Shown here piece after piece: positions 21,171 through 29,442 of a stretch of DNA of 35,061 bases (positions are counted from its first letter, which is position 1; each line of letters starts with the position of its first letter). Made by a program: the position numbers and the translations under genes. The DNA comes from a virus. The notes below the pieces were generated by a model, which was given only the letters and a program-made list of their open reading frames with translations, did not search any database and had not been told where the DNA came from. Where the stretch lies: positions 1 to 35,061 of IMG/VR virus record IMGVR_UViG_3300042894_000388; one strand, written 5' to 3'.

Positions 21171-21433
21171 TCTTGCGTCTCCTGCGGTTCGTCGCGTTTG
21201 CGGTTGTTGCCAGCAGCCATTACGCCGCCCAAAGCACCAGTGATAAAGCTGGCAATCGGGGTGAGGATGGCAAACAGCGCCCGGTCGTTCTCGCTGCTCT
21301 CTCCGAGAGGCTGGGTAACGAAAACCAAGCTGTATAGAATGATAAAGATGCTGCCGCCCAAGATCATGGTGAGCGAAACGCCGATAAAATAGCGCAGCTT
21401 ACTTTCCAGATAGTCAGGATCGTTCTTTTTCAT
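21167..21433 (-). CDS. Holin candidate (two membrane spans)
   Basis: This 88-residue protein has two clear spans, about 15-39 (RYFIGVSLTMILGGSIFIIL then YSLVFV) and about 51-74 (ALFAILTPIASFITGALGGV). The loop is charged and the C-terminus is polar and charged (NNRKRDEPQETQE), the layout of small class II holins or of antiholin-like proteins. It would open the inner membrane so that the endolysin reaches the wall. Position directly before the endolysin genes supports the call. ATGA overlaps link both neighbours. No sequence family is recognised, so the call is topology plus context. Confidence 0.65.
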   Translation of the reverse strand: MKKNDPDYLESKLRYFIGVSLTMILGGSIFIILYSLVFVTQPLGESSENDRALFAILTPIASFITGALGGVMAAGNNRKRDEPQETQE

Positions 21434-21621
21434 GGCGCGGCCCCTCCAGTTAAATCGTCAGCGCAATTCTTTGTACGAAGGCAGATCGGCGGCTGGCACT
21501 CAATCGCGCTCCAGTTTGCCGGATCTTGGCAGGGATACCTATACCAGCCATCGCCGCTGAACCAAAACAGCAAACCTATTGCCACTGCGCCGGCAGGCCA
21601 GATCCAGTGTTCAAGTACCAT
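21430..21621 (-). CDS. Small membrane-anchored Cys-rich protein
   Basis: This 63-residue protein starts at the ATG at 21621, which has AGGAGG six bases upstream; the longer in-frame reading to 21696 lacks this. One N-terminal span (about 8-22, AGAVAIGLLFWFSG) is followed by WYRYPCQDPANWSAIECQPP and ICLRTKNCADDL, with four Cys (CQ, EC, IC, NC) that could make two disulfides outside the membrane. Placed in the lysis cassette, it might be spanin-like or interact with the holin, but its length is short for a spanin and no lipobox is seen. Confidence 0.68.
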   Translation of the reverse strand: MVLEHWIWPAGAVAIGLLFWFSGDGWYRYPCQDPANWSAIECQPPICLRTKNCADDLTGGAAP

Positions 21622-21643
21622 CGTGCCCTCCTGAGTTTGCGTC

Positions 21644-21886
21644 CTACTTCGCCAAACTTCGCAGCAGCGCGTCGATCTTGTTGTCGAGGTTGTCAATGCG
21701 CGTGATGAGCATGTTCATGCTGGACTGCACGTCAGTCTTTGTGACGTAATCTCGCGCCATCTCTTCGCGCGTGCGATTAAGCAAAATCTGAAGACGCTGC
21801 ACCTCGTCTGAATGCCCCTTCAAGATCCACCCGACAAGGCCCAGAAGGGCGGAAAGTGCGGCGCTCCAGAGCATCTCGGGTGTCAT
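21644..21886 (-). CDS. Membrane-anchored coiled-coil protein (holin- or spanin-like)
   Basis: This 80-residue protein has an N-terminal span (about 6-22, LWSAALSALLGLVGWIL) and then a long coiled coil (SDEVQRLQILLNRTREEMAR; MNMLITRIDNLDNKIDALLR). This topology is shared by XhlA-like lysis proteins and the inner-membrane half of two-component spanins. Sequence alone cannot separate the two. It lies 22 bases before the Cys-rich membrane gene, and its ATG is separated by one base from the stop of the upstream gene. GGTG is about eight bases upstream. Confidence 0.7.
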   Translation of the reverse strand: MTPEMLWSAALSALLGLVGWILKGHSDEVQRLQILLNRTREEMARDYVTKTDVQSSMNMLITRIDNLDNKIDALLRSLAK

Positions 21887-21887
21887 G

Positions 21888-22184
21888 TCACTTCACCTTG
21901 TTCCGCTTCGAAATGGCCGCAGCCTTTTTCTTGGCATCTGCCTTGCTGGACGCGCCCCATGCCTTCAGAGACAGCAGCAGGCGCGTCGGTTCACCGTCTT
22001 TATACTCAGGCCCCGGCATGTTGCCCATGCGCGCGAGGAATGAAGCCCGGCGAGGATTGTCGCCAGACTTCACCGGGGCCTTCAGGTTCATGCCCTCGGC
22101 CTTCGCAGAGGCGCGCCCCTTGGCGTTGAGGCCGCCTTTGGGGTTCTTGCCCTCTTTTCTGGTCCAGGCCGGGGACTTCGCCAT
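21888..22184 (-). CDS. DUF6321 protein
   Basis: This 98-residue basic protein contains SPAWTRKEGKNPKGGLNAKG, then RASAKAEGMNLKAPVKSGDN and RRASFLARMGNM, the recurrent pattern of DUF6321 phage proteins, with an alanine- and lysine-rich C-terminus (ADAKKKAAAISKRNKVK). It is likely a small DNA-binding or virion-associated basic protein; the function is unproven. I chose the ATG at 22184, one base after the stop of the upstream gene; the longer reading to 22217 overlaps it. Confidence 0.78.
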   Translation of the reverse strand: MAKSPAWTRKEGKNPKGGLNAKGRASAKAEGMNLKAPVKSGDNPRRASFLARMGNMPGPEYKDGEPTRLLLSLKAWGASSKADAKKKAAAISKRNKVK

Positions 22185-22185
22185 A

Positions 22186-22494
22186 TCAGTAACGCGGCGG
22201 CCAGTTGTCGTAGCCATTCAGCGTGATCAAGACAGATCCAGCCGTATAGCCGCCCGTCTTGATGCCGGCCCGGTAGAAGTTTTTCATCGGATCGTAGCCG
22301 ACTTCCTCTGCCGAGGTGCTGACCCAGGTGTCAACGTCGCGCCAGACGGTGCCATCGGTGGAGCGTTGCGCTGTCACCGTGCCGCTGAACGCCGGCGAGG
22401 TGCTGGCCACGATGGAGATGTTAAAGTCTCCGATGATGAGAACCGCATCCGTGAAGGTGTTCTCAGCAGATAGCGTCTTGGTCGTTGCTGGCAT
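22186..22494 (-). CDS. Small beta-rich virion or tail protein
   Basis: This 102-residue protein is beta-rich: AVLIIGDFNISIVASTSPAF, SGTVTAQRSTDGTVWRDVDT, and YRAGIKTGGYTAGSVLITLN. The alternating pattern with S-T-D-G-x-x-W resembles immunoglobulin-like or jelly-roll appendage proteins common beside phage tail genes (compare the 111-residue gene at 30902-31237, of similar style). No specific family. It lies between DUF6321 and the tail-fibre-like gene. Confidence 0.7.
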   Translation of the reverse strand: MPATTKTLSAENTFTDAVLIIGDFNISIVASTSPAFSGTVTAQRSTDGTVWRDVDTWVSTSAEEVGYDPMKNFYRAGIKTGGYTAGSVLITLNGYDNWPPRY

Positions 22495-22505
22495 GTCTGC
22501 CTCCT

Positions 22506-23516
22506 TTATTGGATGACCGGCTTGAAGATTAGTCTAAAGATGCTTCCGAATACCGGGTACGGGATGGACAGAAAGTTCCAGCCATCGTTGTTCCCATCAT
22601 CAATGTTTCGGCGGTTTGTAAAGGCGTCCCAAGTCGCACCGCCTGTTGCATCGATGTCCTCGATGGTGAGATAAGAAGCGTTCACCCTTCCGCCCGCTTG
22701 CGTCAGCGTGGCCTGAGATCCAGAGACAGTTGAACTAAGGAACTTCTGTTCTGTGCTGGATGTCGCAAAGGCGCCGACCGTGCTTGTTACGCCGTTCTTG
22801 AGCTTTAATGTTCCGGCAGTGAAGGTGAAGGCTCGGGTTGATCCTTGCGTCAGGGCATCTGCAAAGTTGACCACACCACCGCTGGCCTCGGCTGGGATGG
22901 CGATGGGTCGATCAATGGTGACGCCATTTGTCGTGATCGTCCTAGTCGCGGGGCCTGTGAAGTTGACAACTTGGGTTCCCGCAACAAGCGTCATAGACGC
23001 GCTGAACGTCACGTTTCCAGTCAGATGCAAAATCGCTGGGGCAAGCGATCCAGAAAACCCAGTGCAGTTGAAGTTGTTTATGTGGGAAGTGCCCGTGATC
23101 GTAAACGTGCCAGAGCCTGCCGTGATGTTGGCGTTGATGTTTCTGAGAAAACCCGCAGTATATCCGATTACTACGGACCGAGCATTGGCTCCTGAATATG
23201 TGAAATTCACAGTTGGGACGGCAAGAAAGGTTGCCGTCGTACCTGCCTGCCAAAGAGGTGTCACGCCGTCGCCGACAATGTTGATTTCAAATGTCGATGG
23301 CTGAAACGAACCAGCGTAGTTGTTCCAAGTAATTCGGAAAATAGTGACTGTCGCCCCCAGCGTTACGATGCCAGTTCCAGAGTTTGCGTCAAAGATCGCA
23401 ACATCCGCAGCAACAGGAGCCGACGCACCGGGAGCGCCGCCAGTCGTCGCAGCCCAGTTTGCCGTGCTTGTGGTGTCCCAAGTTCCAGAACCACCGACCC
23501 AAAATCTGTTCGCCAT
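22506..23516 (-). CDS. Tail-fibre or appendage protein, beta-rich
   Basis: This 336-residue protein begins MANRFWVGGSGTWDTTSTAN, an opening that recurs in phage structural proteins of the RFWVGG type. The remainder is Thr/Ser/Ala/Gly-rich with regular short strands (NINANITAGSGTFTITGTSH; GVVNFADALTQGSTRAFTFT), consistent with a beta-helix or stacked sheet. There is no catalytic motif. Located between the tailspike and lysis genes, it is probably a surface or host-contact component of the virion; this is inference. Composition resembles autotransporter-like passenger repeats. Confidence 0.75.
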   Translation of the reverse strand: MANRFWVGGSGTWDTTSTANWAATTGGAPGASAPVAADVAIFDANSGTGIVTLGATVTIFRITWNNYAGSFQPSTFEINIVGDGVTPLWQAGTTATFLAVPTVNFTYSGANARSVVIGYTAGFLRNINANITAGSGTFTITGTSHINNFNCTGFSGSLAPAILHLTGNVTFSASMTLVAGTQVVNFTGPATRTITTNGVTIDRPIAIPAEASGGVVNFADALTQGSTRAFTFTAGTLKLKNGVTSTVGAFATSSTEQKFLSSTVSGSQATLTQAGGRVNASYLTIEDIDATGGATWDAFTNRRNIDDGNNDGWNFLSIPYPVFGSIFRLIFKPVIQ

Positions 23517-23536
23517 CGGAAAACCCTTTTTCTAGT

Positions 23537-23839
23537 TTAGGACCAAGGCACGCCGATAAGCGTGACGGGGTTTTTCTCGGCTTCGATCTTAGCTTCCAGA
23601 TTTGCCTCTATGGCTGTTTTGTCCACGGAACCCCAGACCCATGCCAGCACGTCGGCCTCGATCAGGTCGGCATAAGGCACAAAATTTGGCAAGGCCGGAT
23701 CAGGCGTGAAGCCCGTCATCCCGCAAAACGAAGCAGAATTCTCATCGGTAACGACAGTCACGTTCCAGTGCGCCGTAATCACGCCGCCGTCCGCTGCGTT
23801 GCGGTCAAGCTGGCTGATGCGCCATGTGATCGTTTTCAT
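23537..23839 (-). CDS. DUF7936-type hypothetical protein
   Basis: This 100-residue protein begins MKTITWRISQLDRNAADGGV, continues ITAHWNVTVVTDENSASFCG, and includes VLAWVWGSVDKTAIEANLEA, which matches the phage family I recall as DUF7936. It is probably a small alpha/beta protein. These occur next to tail fibre genes; the function is unproven. The ATG overlaps the upstream stop (ATGA), with AAGGAG suitably placed in the end of that gene. Confidence 0.72.
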   Translation of the reverse strand: MKTITWRISQLDRNAADGGVITAHWNVTVVTDENSASFCGMTGFTPDPALPNFVPYADLIEADVLAWVWGSVDKTAIEANLEAKIEAEKNPVTLIGVPWS

Positions 23840-23982
23840 TTGGTCGTCTCCTTTTCATGTGACGCCAACTCTACGCGCCAACCGACAGGGCAATTGCGAT
23901 CTGCCGTCATGGCAAGGTCAGGCCGATCTGTCTGCCATTCACGGACAATGTGGCCAAGGCTGTCGATAAGTCTGGCTGTCAT
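23836..23982 (-). CDS. 48-residue hypothetical protein
   Basis: This short gene (MTARLIDSLGHIVREWQTDR onward, ending HEKETTK) has GGAGG eight bases before its ATG and overlaps both neighbours by ATGA. Its own last codons contain the AAGGAG that serves the next gene. One Cys and three Trp-neighbouring positively charged residues are present; no motif is recognised. Probably a small tail-assembly or accessory protein by position. Confidence 0.6.
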   Translation of the reverse strand: MTARLIDSLGHIVREWQTDRPDLAMTADRNCPVGWRVELASHEKETTK

Positions 23983-24107
23983 TCTTTTTCCTCCACAGGC
24001 TTGGCCTTACGGATTTCGACGACCAAAGGCTCAACCTCGGCCATCGGGCGTGTCACCAGATAGTCGTGGACAGCCTGCACAATTTCACGAGGAAGTTGAA
24101 GCATCAT
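23979..24107 (-). CDS. 42-residue hypothetical protein after the tailspike
   Basis: This small protein (MMLQLPREIVQAVHDYLVTR onward, ending KAKPVEEKE) starts at an ATG that overlaps the tailspike stop, and its own TGA overlaps the ATG of the 48-residue gene. The N-terminal 20 residues form a helix; the tail is charged with Lys/Glu. It has no membrane span. Tight overlap at both ends supports translation. No family is recognised. Confidence 0.6.
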   Translation of the reverse strand: MMLQLPREIVQAVHDYLVTRPMAEVEPLVVEIRKAKPVEEKE

Positions 24108-25618
24108 GCACCTATCAAACCGTGAGTGGTCAGATCGTCAATCAGCGCCTTCACCCGTTCTGCCAACTGTGCTGTCGTAACCGTGGCCGTGTCGAATGTG
24201 GTGCGAGCGCTCGTGCCGGTGGGCGCGGTCCAACCTGTTTGACGAGATGCGATGACTTGCGTTCCATTGACCCTAAGAATGCCAGTAGAGGTGTTGATCC
24301 CAAACCTTTCGGTTGCGCCGTTGTAGAAGCCCCAGATTGCTGCGGTGATGCCCCAAGAAGTTCTTATGGCCCCTGTTGCCTCCATCGCAATGTTCTGGCC
24401 CGAAGCGAGACGGACAGCATTACTCGTTATCGTCCCACCCGAAGTATTCAGACCAACAACACAAGTTCCAGAGACACGCAAACCGTTCGCAGGAGATCCT
24501 ACAACATCAAACCCAGCCCCGGTAGCCGCTGAGGCGGAGGAAAAGTCCGCAGTTGTCGAGCCGAAGGCAGAGTAACCAATTAAATAAGTCGCGTTGGCGA
24601 CAGACCCCCCTTGCACGTTGACACGGACACCATAGCCTGCTTGGCAGGTGGCACCGGCAGGGTCGCCCTTCCCAGCAACAACATCTATACCGACACGGTT
24701 CAAACTTCCAGCGACAACACCATTTGCGAAAACATCAACTTCTATGCCTACAGTTCCAGATTTGCCGACACCAGATGTGTTGGTTTTGTCCTTCGCCTCA
24801 AACACACCGCCCCAAATAGGACCAGTTCCTGCATCGCGGTTGCCTTGGCCGTAGATGGACACGTTCTCACCAGCGTTTGATGAATTGTTGAGAACTGAAG
24901 TAATGCCCCACACGAAATCTGATACGTTTTGAGATACATTGGTATCCAGTCGGAGGTTGCTGCTCACATAACCTGGAGTTCCACCGTTATAGCTGAAGTT
25001 CTTAGACAGTTGGACCTCTGCAAACTCATTAGGACTGGATGCAGTCTTGGAGATCAGACGACGGTTGTTGATGGCCTGCTCGACATGACCGAGCAAAGAA
25101 ATGGGGCCGCTGCCAGCGGGGTTTAAAGCATTTCCACAGGTCCAGAAATACGAATTTTCGTTTACGATTGTGCTTTTGAGATACCTGCCGGAAGGAACAT
25201 ATATCGGGTTGCCCGGCCCTGCCTCCAAGGCTGCTGCTTGGAATGCTGCGGTGTCATCTGTCACACCGTCACCGACAGCTCCAAAATCTGCAACTGAAAT
25301 TAAACCAGTTTCTGGCGGAATACCGAAGCCCACAGGGCTATAAATGATTAAAGATCCGCTTTTGTCCCGCACCGTCGTTGAGAAACCACCACTTGCGTTT
25401 GCATAAATCAACGCAGGCGATCCGTTGCGCATAATGTAGCCGCTTGATGTCCGCAGGGGCTGTGCCGCAGGCTGCGTTAGCGCGGTATCATAATAAACCT
25501 GAACTGGGTTGGTTTCAGGGTTCTGGTTGGCAACTCCAACATAGACAAAACCGCTGTCAAGCGGATCACCGTTTTTATCAGTGAATACCAGATAAGGGGG
25601 GGCGATTTGCAGGCTCAT
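24104..25618 (-). CDS. Tailspike/tail fibre with P22-type head-binding domain
   Basis: This is a 504-residue receptor-binding protein. Residues about 1-105 match the P22 tailspike head-binding layout (PYLVFTDKNGDPLDSGFVYV, then NQNPETNPVQVYYDTAL). Next comes VADFGAVGDGVTDDTAAFQA (about 107-128), the start of a pectate-lyase-like beta helix. Further repeats of small residues run to about 430, and a helical C-terminus (TTAQLAERVKALIDDLTTHG) probably supports trimer formation. Whether the helix cleaves a host polysaccharide is not shown; no catalytic triad was assigned. AAAGGA is upstream of its ATG. Confidence 0.86.
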   Translation of the reverse strand: MSLQIAPPYLVFTDKNGDPLDSGFVYVGVANQNPETNPVQVYYDTALTQPAAQPLRTSSGYIMRNGSPALIYANASGGFSTTVRDKSGSLIIYSPVGFGIPPETGLISVADFGAVGDGVTDDTAAFQAAALEAGPGNPIYVPSGRYLKSTIVNENSYFWTCGNALNPAGSGPISLLGHVEQAINNRRLISKTASSPNEFAEVQLSKNFSYNGGTPGYVSSNLRLDTNVSQNVSDFVWGITSVLNNSSNAGENVSIYGQGNRDAGTGPIWGGVFEAKDKTNTSGVGKSGTVGIEVDVFANGVVAGSLNRVGIDVVAGKGDPAGATCQAGYGVRVNVQGGSVANATYLIGYSAFGSTTADFSSASAATGAGFDVVGSPANGLRVSGTCVVGLNTSGGTITSNAVRLASGQNIAMEATGAIRTSWGITAAIWGFYNGATERFGINTSTGILRVNGTQVIASRQTGWTAPTGTSARTTFDTATVTTAQLAERVKALIDDLTTHGLIGA

Positions 25619-25670
25619 TTGGCATCCTTTCGCGTGGCATTTAACACGAAATGCGGGGGTTTGGATAGGG

Positions 25671-27572
25671 TCATTGCGGGGCTGCCTGCGGCTGCTCTTC
25701 AGCGGCCTTCTCGGCGCGCAGTGCCACCGTTAGCTGCTTGATGAGTTCCTGCTCCTGCGGGCTGCCTTTGGTGGTCTGCGGCAGCTTCAACAGGATGTTG
25801 CGAACAGGCGCGCTCTCATACAGGCGGGCGATGCCGCCGATGGTGGCTCCGCCAACGATGCCGGCACCAGCGCCGCCTAGAATGTCGGTCAAGACAGCCG
25901 CTCCGACGACAGGGACAGCCTGCACGCCAGTCGGTGGCGAGACGCCAGCGCGCCCAGCTTGCTCGGTCATCTTCAGCGCGCGGGTCAGCCCCTCAACGGC
26001 CTTCAGATCCTGCCCAGAGAAAAACACGCCGATAGGAGATCCAAGGCGGATCAACTGACGCTTGAATTGATCTGGGCTTAGGTTCTCGAAGTTGCCGCCG
26101 ACCTTACTGAAGGCTTCCTGCAAAACAGCCGTGCGGGCGTTGCGCTTGCCTTCAGCGGATAGGCCGCGATAGAGCGCCTTGATGTCGCTTGGCTTGGCTG
26201 AGAACAGCATCGTGCGGATGACTTCAGGCGACGTGTCACCCTTCGCCAATGCGGCCTTCATCGCGCCAAGTTCTAGCTCACCTGCCATGCTGGCAAGCTG
26301 CTTGTTGGCGATGTTCCACTTGTCGAAATCACGGCGCTGGCCGTTGGCTTTGATGTAGTCTGCCATGTCTTCGCGCAGCGGCGCATAGATGCGGCTCAGA
26401 ACCTTCTCACCTTCGCTACGAACAGCGGCCAGACTTGGATCGGTGAACGCCTCGCCGATCTGCTTGCGCAGAACCTCAATGGTCGCCAGCGGCTGGCCCT
26501 GAACGACTGTCTGCTTCTGGCCGTTTGGAAGCGCGACCTCTCGGGTGCCGGTCAGGTCGTCACGCCAAGTGACCAACCGATCAACCACGGGCTTGAATTG
26601 CGTCGGGCTGATCTTGTTCAGGCGCGCGATTTCTTCGTCAATCTTCGCGACAGATTTTGCCACTGGAACAGTGCTATTCGGTTGCGACAGGCGGTCAATC
26701 ACCTCAGTCTTCATGCCGGTGTATTTGGTCAGGTTCTCGCCGCGACGGGCCAGAAGATCCTTCGCCACGTTTGAGATGATGGTGTTGTCTGCGGCTGACG
26801 CTTCGGTGACGCCGTAGTTGCGCAGAAGGTCAACAGATGCGTCGATGCGCTCTTGCTGCTGTGCAGCACGCGGGCCACCCGTGCCTGCCATCGGGATCAT
26901 CTCGCCAGTGCGTTGCAGCCAGCGACCTGCAAACGTCGTCGGCTGGCGCACGTCAGTGGTCATCACGCGGATGCCGACATCTTCAGCCTCGCGCACGGCG
27001 GCAGGCAATGCAGCCGATGGGGCTTCCGCACTGATGCCAGCGGCGCGCCCACCAGCGACACCGCCAGCCAAACCAGCCGCAAGTTGCGCGCCCGGTCCGC
27101 CGCCTGCTTCTGCAACAACCTGCGCCGCGCCGCCACCGCCACCGCCAGCAGCAGCCTGCGCGCCGGGTTGGGCGGCAAGCTGACCAGCGATGCGCTGCGC
27201 TCCAGTAGTCAATACGCGCTCTGCACCGCGCGCGATAGCGGCCTGACCGCCAGCACCAACGGCACCCTCACTGATGGCGCCAATCACGCGCTCGGTGGCC
27301 GTCTCAGGCTCAGGCACGCCAAGATCTGTTAGCGCACGCTTAACTTGCTCTCGCAGCGGCTGCGTCTCTGTCCCAAACAGGTAGTTCTGCACTGCAGCAA
27401 TCGGGTCATAGGCGAGGCCGACGATGCCAGCGGCGCCTTGAGCCGCAGCGCGCCCAGTCAACCCGAGTTGGCGCTCGAGATCGGCGGTTTTGCCTTGTGG
27501 CTCTTGCGCCTTTGATTTAGCCGTTGCCTCGGCAATTGCAGCAGCAAGCGCGATTGGGTCTAGATCTGCCAT
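25671..27572 (-). CDS. DNA ejection protein (gp16 position)
   Basis: This 633-residue protein is comparable in length to P22 gp16, and lies in the same place, third of the ejection genes before the tailspike. Residues 1-200 are Ala/Gly-rich with GGGGGG and several hydrophobic stretches. Residues about 220-520 are helical and charged. Residues about 575-605 (VPVVGAAVLTDILGGAGAGI, then VGGATIGGIARL) could enter a membrane, as expected of a protein helping DNA cross the inner membrane. I chose the ATG at 27572, which overlaps the upstream TAA (TAATG). Assignment rests on synteny and composition. Confidence 0.75.
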   Translation of the reverse strand: MADLDPIALAAAIAEATAKSKAQEPQGKTADLERQLGLTGRAAAQGAAGIVGLAYDPIAAVQNYLFGTETQPLREQVKRALTDLGVPEPETATERVIGAISEGAVGAGGQAAIARGAERVLTTGAQRIAGQLAAQPGAQAAAGGGGGGAAQVVAEAGGGPGAQLAAGLAGGVAGGRAAGISAEAPSAALPAAVREAEDVGIRVMTTDVRQPTTFAGRWLQRTGEMIPMAGTGGPRAAQQQERIDASVDLLRNYGVTEASAADNTIISNVAKDLLARRGENLTKYTGMKTEVIDRLSQPNSTVPVAKSVAKIDEEIARLNKISPTQFKPVVDRLVTWRDDLTGTREVALPNGQKQTVVQGQPLATIEVLRKQIGEAFTDPSLAAVRSEGEKVLSRIYAPLREDMADYIKANGQRRDFDKWNIANKQLASMAGELELGAMKAALAKGDTSPEVIRTMLFSAKPSDIKALYRGLSAEGKRNARTAVLQEAFSKVGGNFENLSPDQFKRQLIRLGSPIGVFFSGQDLKAVEGLTRALKMTEQAGRAGVSPPTGVQAVPVVGAAVLTDILGGAGAGIVGGATIGGIARLYESAPVRNILLKLPQTTKGSPQEQELIKQLTVALRAEKAAEEQPQAAPQ

Positions 27573-28750
27573 TACTGCCCCGTCTGCTTTTGATAGATTT
27601 CCCAAGCCATTTCTCGGACTTCAGGTGCCAGCGCAGCGACAGCCGGGTTGGCCATGAACGTGGCCTTTGCTTCGTCTGCGGCGGCTGGCGTGGTCCCAGG
27701 TGCTGGTGCGGCCTCTTCTTCGGCTTCACTTGGCGCGCCAAAAATTTGGTTTTCGTCTAGACCATACTGCCTGATGACTGGCATCAGAGAAACACGCGCC
27801 CGGGTTTCAGATTTCGCTGCGGCGGCAAACAGGTCTTCCGCCTGGCTCTTAAAGGACGCGCGCTGTTCAGGGGTCAGCCGTTCACCGGCGACTGCTTGGT
27901 TGTAAGTGTTTCTAATGGCTGTCGGGATGCCACCAGAGTTTTGAGCAGTTGAGAATTCACCCTCACGGACTGTCGAACCGGGATCAAGCATCTTCATATA
28001 GTTGAAGATCAGCGCAATGTCGCCAGGGCCTGTGTCCTGAGACGCTGCCACTCGGTCGAAAGCCTGCGCCACCGTTCTGTAGTCCTTGGTAAGATCGGTG
28101 TATTCCTTGCGCACCTGCTTCTCGCGCTCGAACAACTCTTTATTGTCGCCACCCTGCCCGGTCTCCTTGATGATCGCGTCCATGACGCTAGGAGGCAGCG
28201 CGCCTGAAGCCGTCAACAGCGCCAGCGTGGCCACGCCTTGGCCCTGCGGATCGATCTCCACCAGCTTGCGGTTGGCACGCAGGGCAGCGGCTTCCTGCGC
28301 GTCTCCTGCGTTCTCTGCGGCTGCAATGCGCTCGTCCAGCATGGCCAAGGCCACCTCGGGCTTGCCGCCCAGAAGACTGGTCGAAAGCTGGATGCCGAAT
28401 TGCGTGTCAGCCTCACGGCGCGGTGCTTCCATCGCCTCAAACGCACTCTGGAACTCGCCAAAGGTCGAGGCGTTGTTCAGCGCAAACTGGTTCAGCGCGT
28501 CGGTCGTCAGCGTGCCACTGATCGCCATGTCACGCAGGCCCGAAAGCTGCGCTTGCATGGCCTCGGTCTGCGCACGCTGGCGCTCTGCCTCGGCACGGCG
28601 CATTTCAAACTCAGAGGCAGCGCGGGCCTCCGCGGCGGCACGCATGTCCATAACCTGGCGCTGCTCGATGTCAGCCCGCCCAAGTCCATAGCCGCGCATG
28701 GCCTCCTCAATGGGGTTCTGCACGTCCAACATGTAGTTGATGGGTTCCAT
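27572..28750 (-). CDS. DNA ejection protein (gp20 position)
   Basis: This 392-residue, largely helical protein has an N-terminal charged coiled coil (about 25-70: QVMDMRAAAEARAASEFEMR, RRAEAERQRAQTEAMQAQL), a helical middle (LDERIAAAENAGDAQEAAAL) and a Pro/Ala linker before a C-terminal helix. It is second of the three ejection genes, in the P22 gp20 position, and somewhat shorter than gp20. It is probably packaged in the virion and released into the cell. It overlaps both neighbours by TAATG. Sequence similarity to gp20 was not established. Confidence 0.73.
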   Translation of the reverse strand: MEPINYMLDVQNPIEEAMRGYGLGRADIEQRQVMDMRAAAEARAASEFEMRRAEAERQRAQTEAMQAQLSGLRDMAISGTLTTDALNQFALNNASTFGEFQSAFEAMEAPRREADTQFGIQLSTSLLGGKPEVALAMLDERIAAAENAGDAQEAAALRANRKLVEIDPQGQGVATLALLTASGALPPSVMDAIIKETGQGGDNKELFEREKQVRKEYTDLTKDYRTVAQAFDRVAASQDTGPGDIALIFNYMKMLDPGSTVREGEFSTAQNSGGIPTAIRNTYNQAVAGERLTPEQRASFKSQAEDLFAAAAKSETRARVSLMPVIRQYGLDENQIFGAPSEAEEEAAPAPGTTPAAADEAKATFMANPAVAALAPEVREMAWEIYQKQTGQ

Positions 28751-29442
28751 TAGAACGCCCCTCCGCCGTAGAACATGCCCTGCCCGAAGGTCAGCGGTGC
28801 GCTGGCACCTTGCGGCGTGTAGCCTTGATACGCCATGCCGCGACCGATGGCCATGCCAGCGCCGCCTAGCAGATTGCCAAATGCTTGCCCTTGTGCCAGC
28901 GCGCTGCCAGCACGCGCGGCGCCCTGCTGCTGCATCAAGCTAGAGATGTTCTGACCAGTCTGCATGCCCGCCGTTCCAACACCAGCCGCTGCGTTCTGAC
29001 CAGCCGATGCAAGCCCTCCGAGACGGCTGTATTGCTGCTCAATCAGGCCAGACAGGATCTGCGGGCGGAACTGGGCCAGCGCGCCCTGCACGTTGCCACC
29101 ACGCAGGCCGCCCGTGGCAGCGGCGTTCTGCAAGATCGCGGTCTCACCCTGCTGCGCCAGCGCGGCAAACTCCGGGCCTTGCTCAATGGCTTGCAGCGCC
29201 GCACGCTGGGCATCCGCACCGCCGACGCCAGCCAAAGCCATCTGCTGGCCAAAAGCCGACGTTCCGCCAGTGACAAACGGCGCAAGAAGTTCGCGCACCG
29301 CGTCGAACTGGCGGCGCTGCTCATCGATGCCCTGCTGCGCGGAGGCAACTTGCGCCCGAGATCCTCTGCGTGCTGCGTTGGATTGTACGCCGGCGCTCAG
29401 AAGAGAGCCGCCAAGCAGGGCAAGACCTGTGCTAATGGCCAT
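28750..29442 (-). CDS. DNA ejection protein (gp7 position)
   Basis: At 230 residues it is close to P22 gp7 in size and first of the three ejection genes. The N-terminus is hydrophobic (MAISTGLALLGGSLLSAGVQ) and the rest is Ala/Gly/Gln-rich and helical (SAQQGIDEQRRQFDAVRELL; GNVQGALAQFRPQILSGLIE), with Gly-rich stretches to a GGGAF end. I chose the ATG at 29442, with AAGGA about eight bases upstream; it overlaps the acetyltransferase gene by 11 bases. The longer reading to 29532 lies within that gene. Similar proteins precede gp20-type genes in many podoviruses. Confidence 0.76.
   Translation of the reverse strand: MAISTGLALLGGSLLSAGVQSNAARRGSRAQVASAQQGIDEQRRQFDAVRELLAPFVTGGTSAFGQQMALAGVGGADAQRAALQAIEQGPEFAALAQQGETAILQNAAATGGLRGGNVQGALAQFRPQILSGLIEQQYSRLGGLASAGQNAAAGVGTAGMQTGQNISSLMQQQGAARAGSALAQGQAFGNLLGGAGMAIGRGMAYQGYTPQGASAPLTFGQGMFYGGGAF

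Noticed and set aside
23384-24532. Plus-strand open frame of 382 codons across the tail region
   Set aside because: It covers parts of five minus-strand genes in antisense and shows no conserved pattern.
25637-25654. Small hairpin GCATTT/AAATGC between tailspike and the ejection gene
   Set aside because: Only six AT-rich pairs and no T-run in the direction of the genes; too weak to call a terminator.
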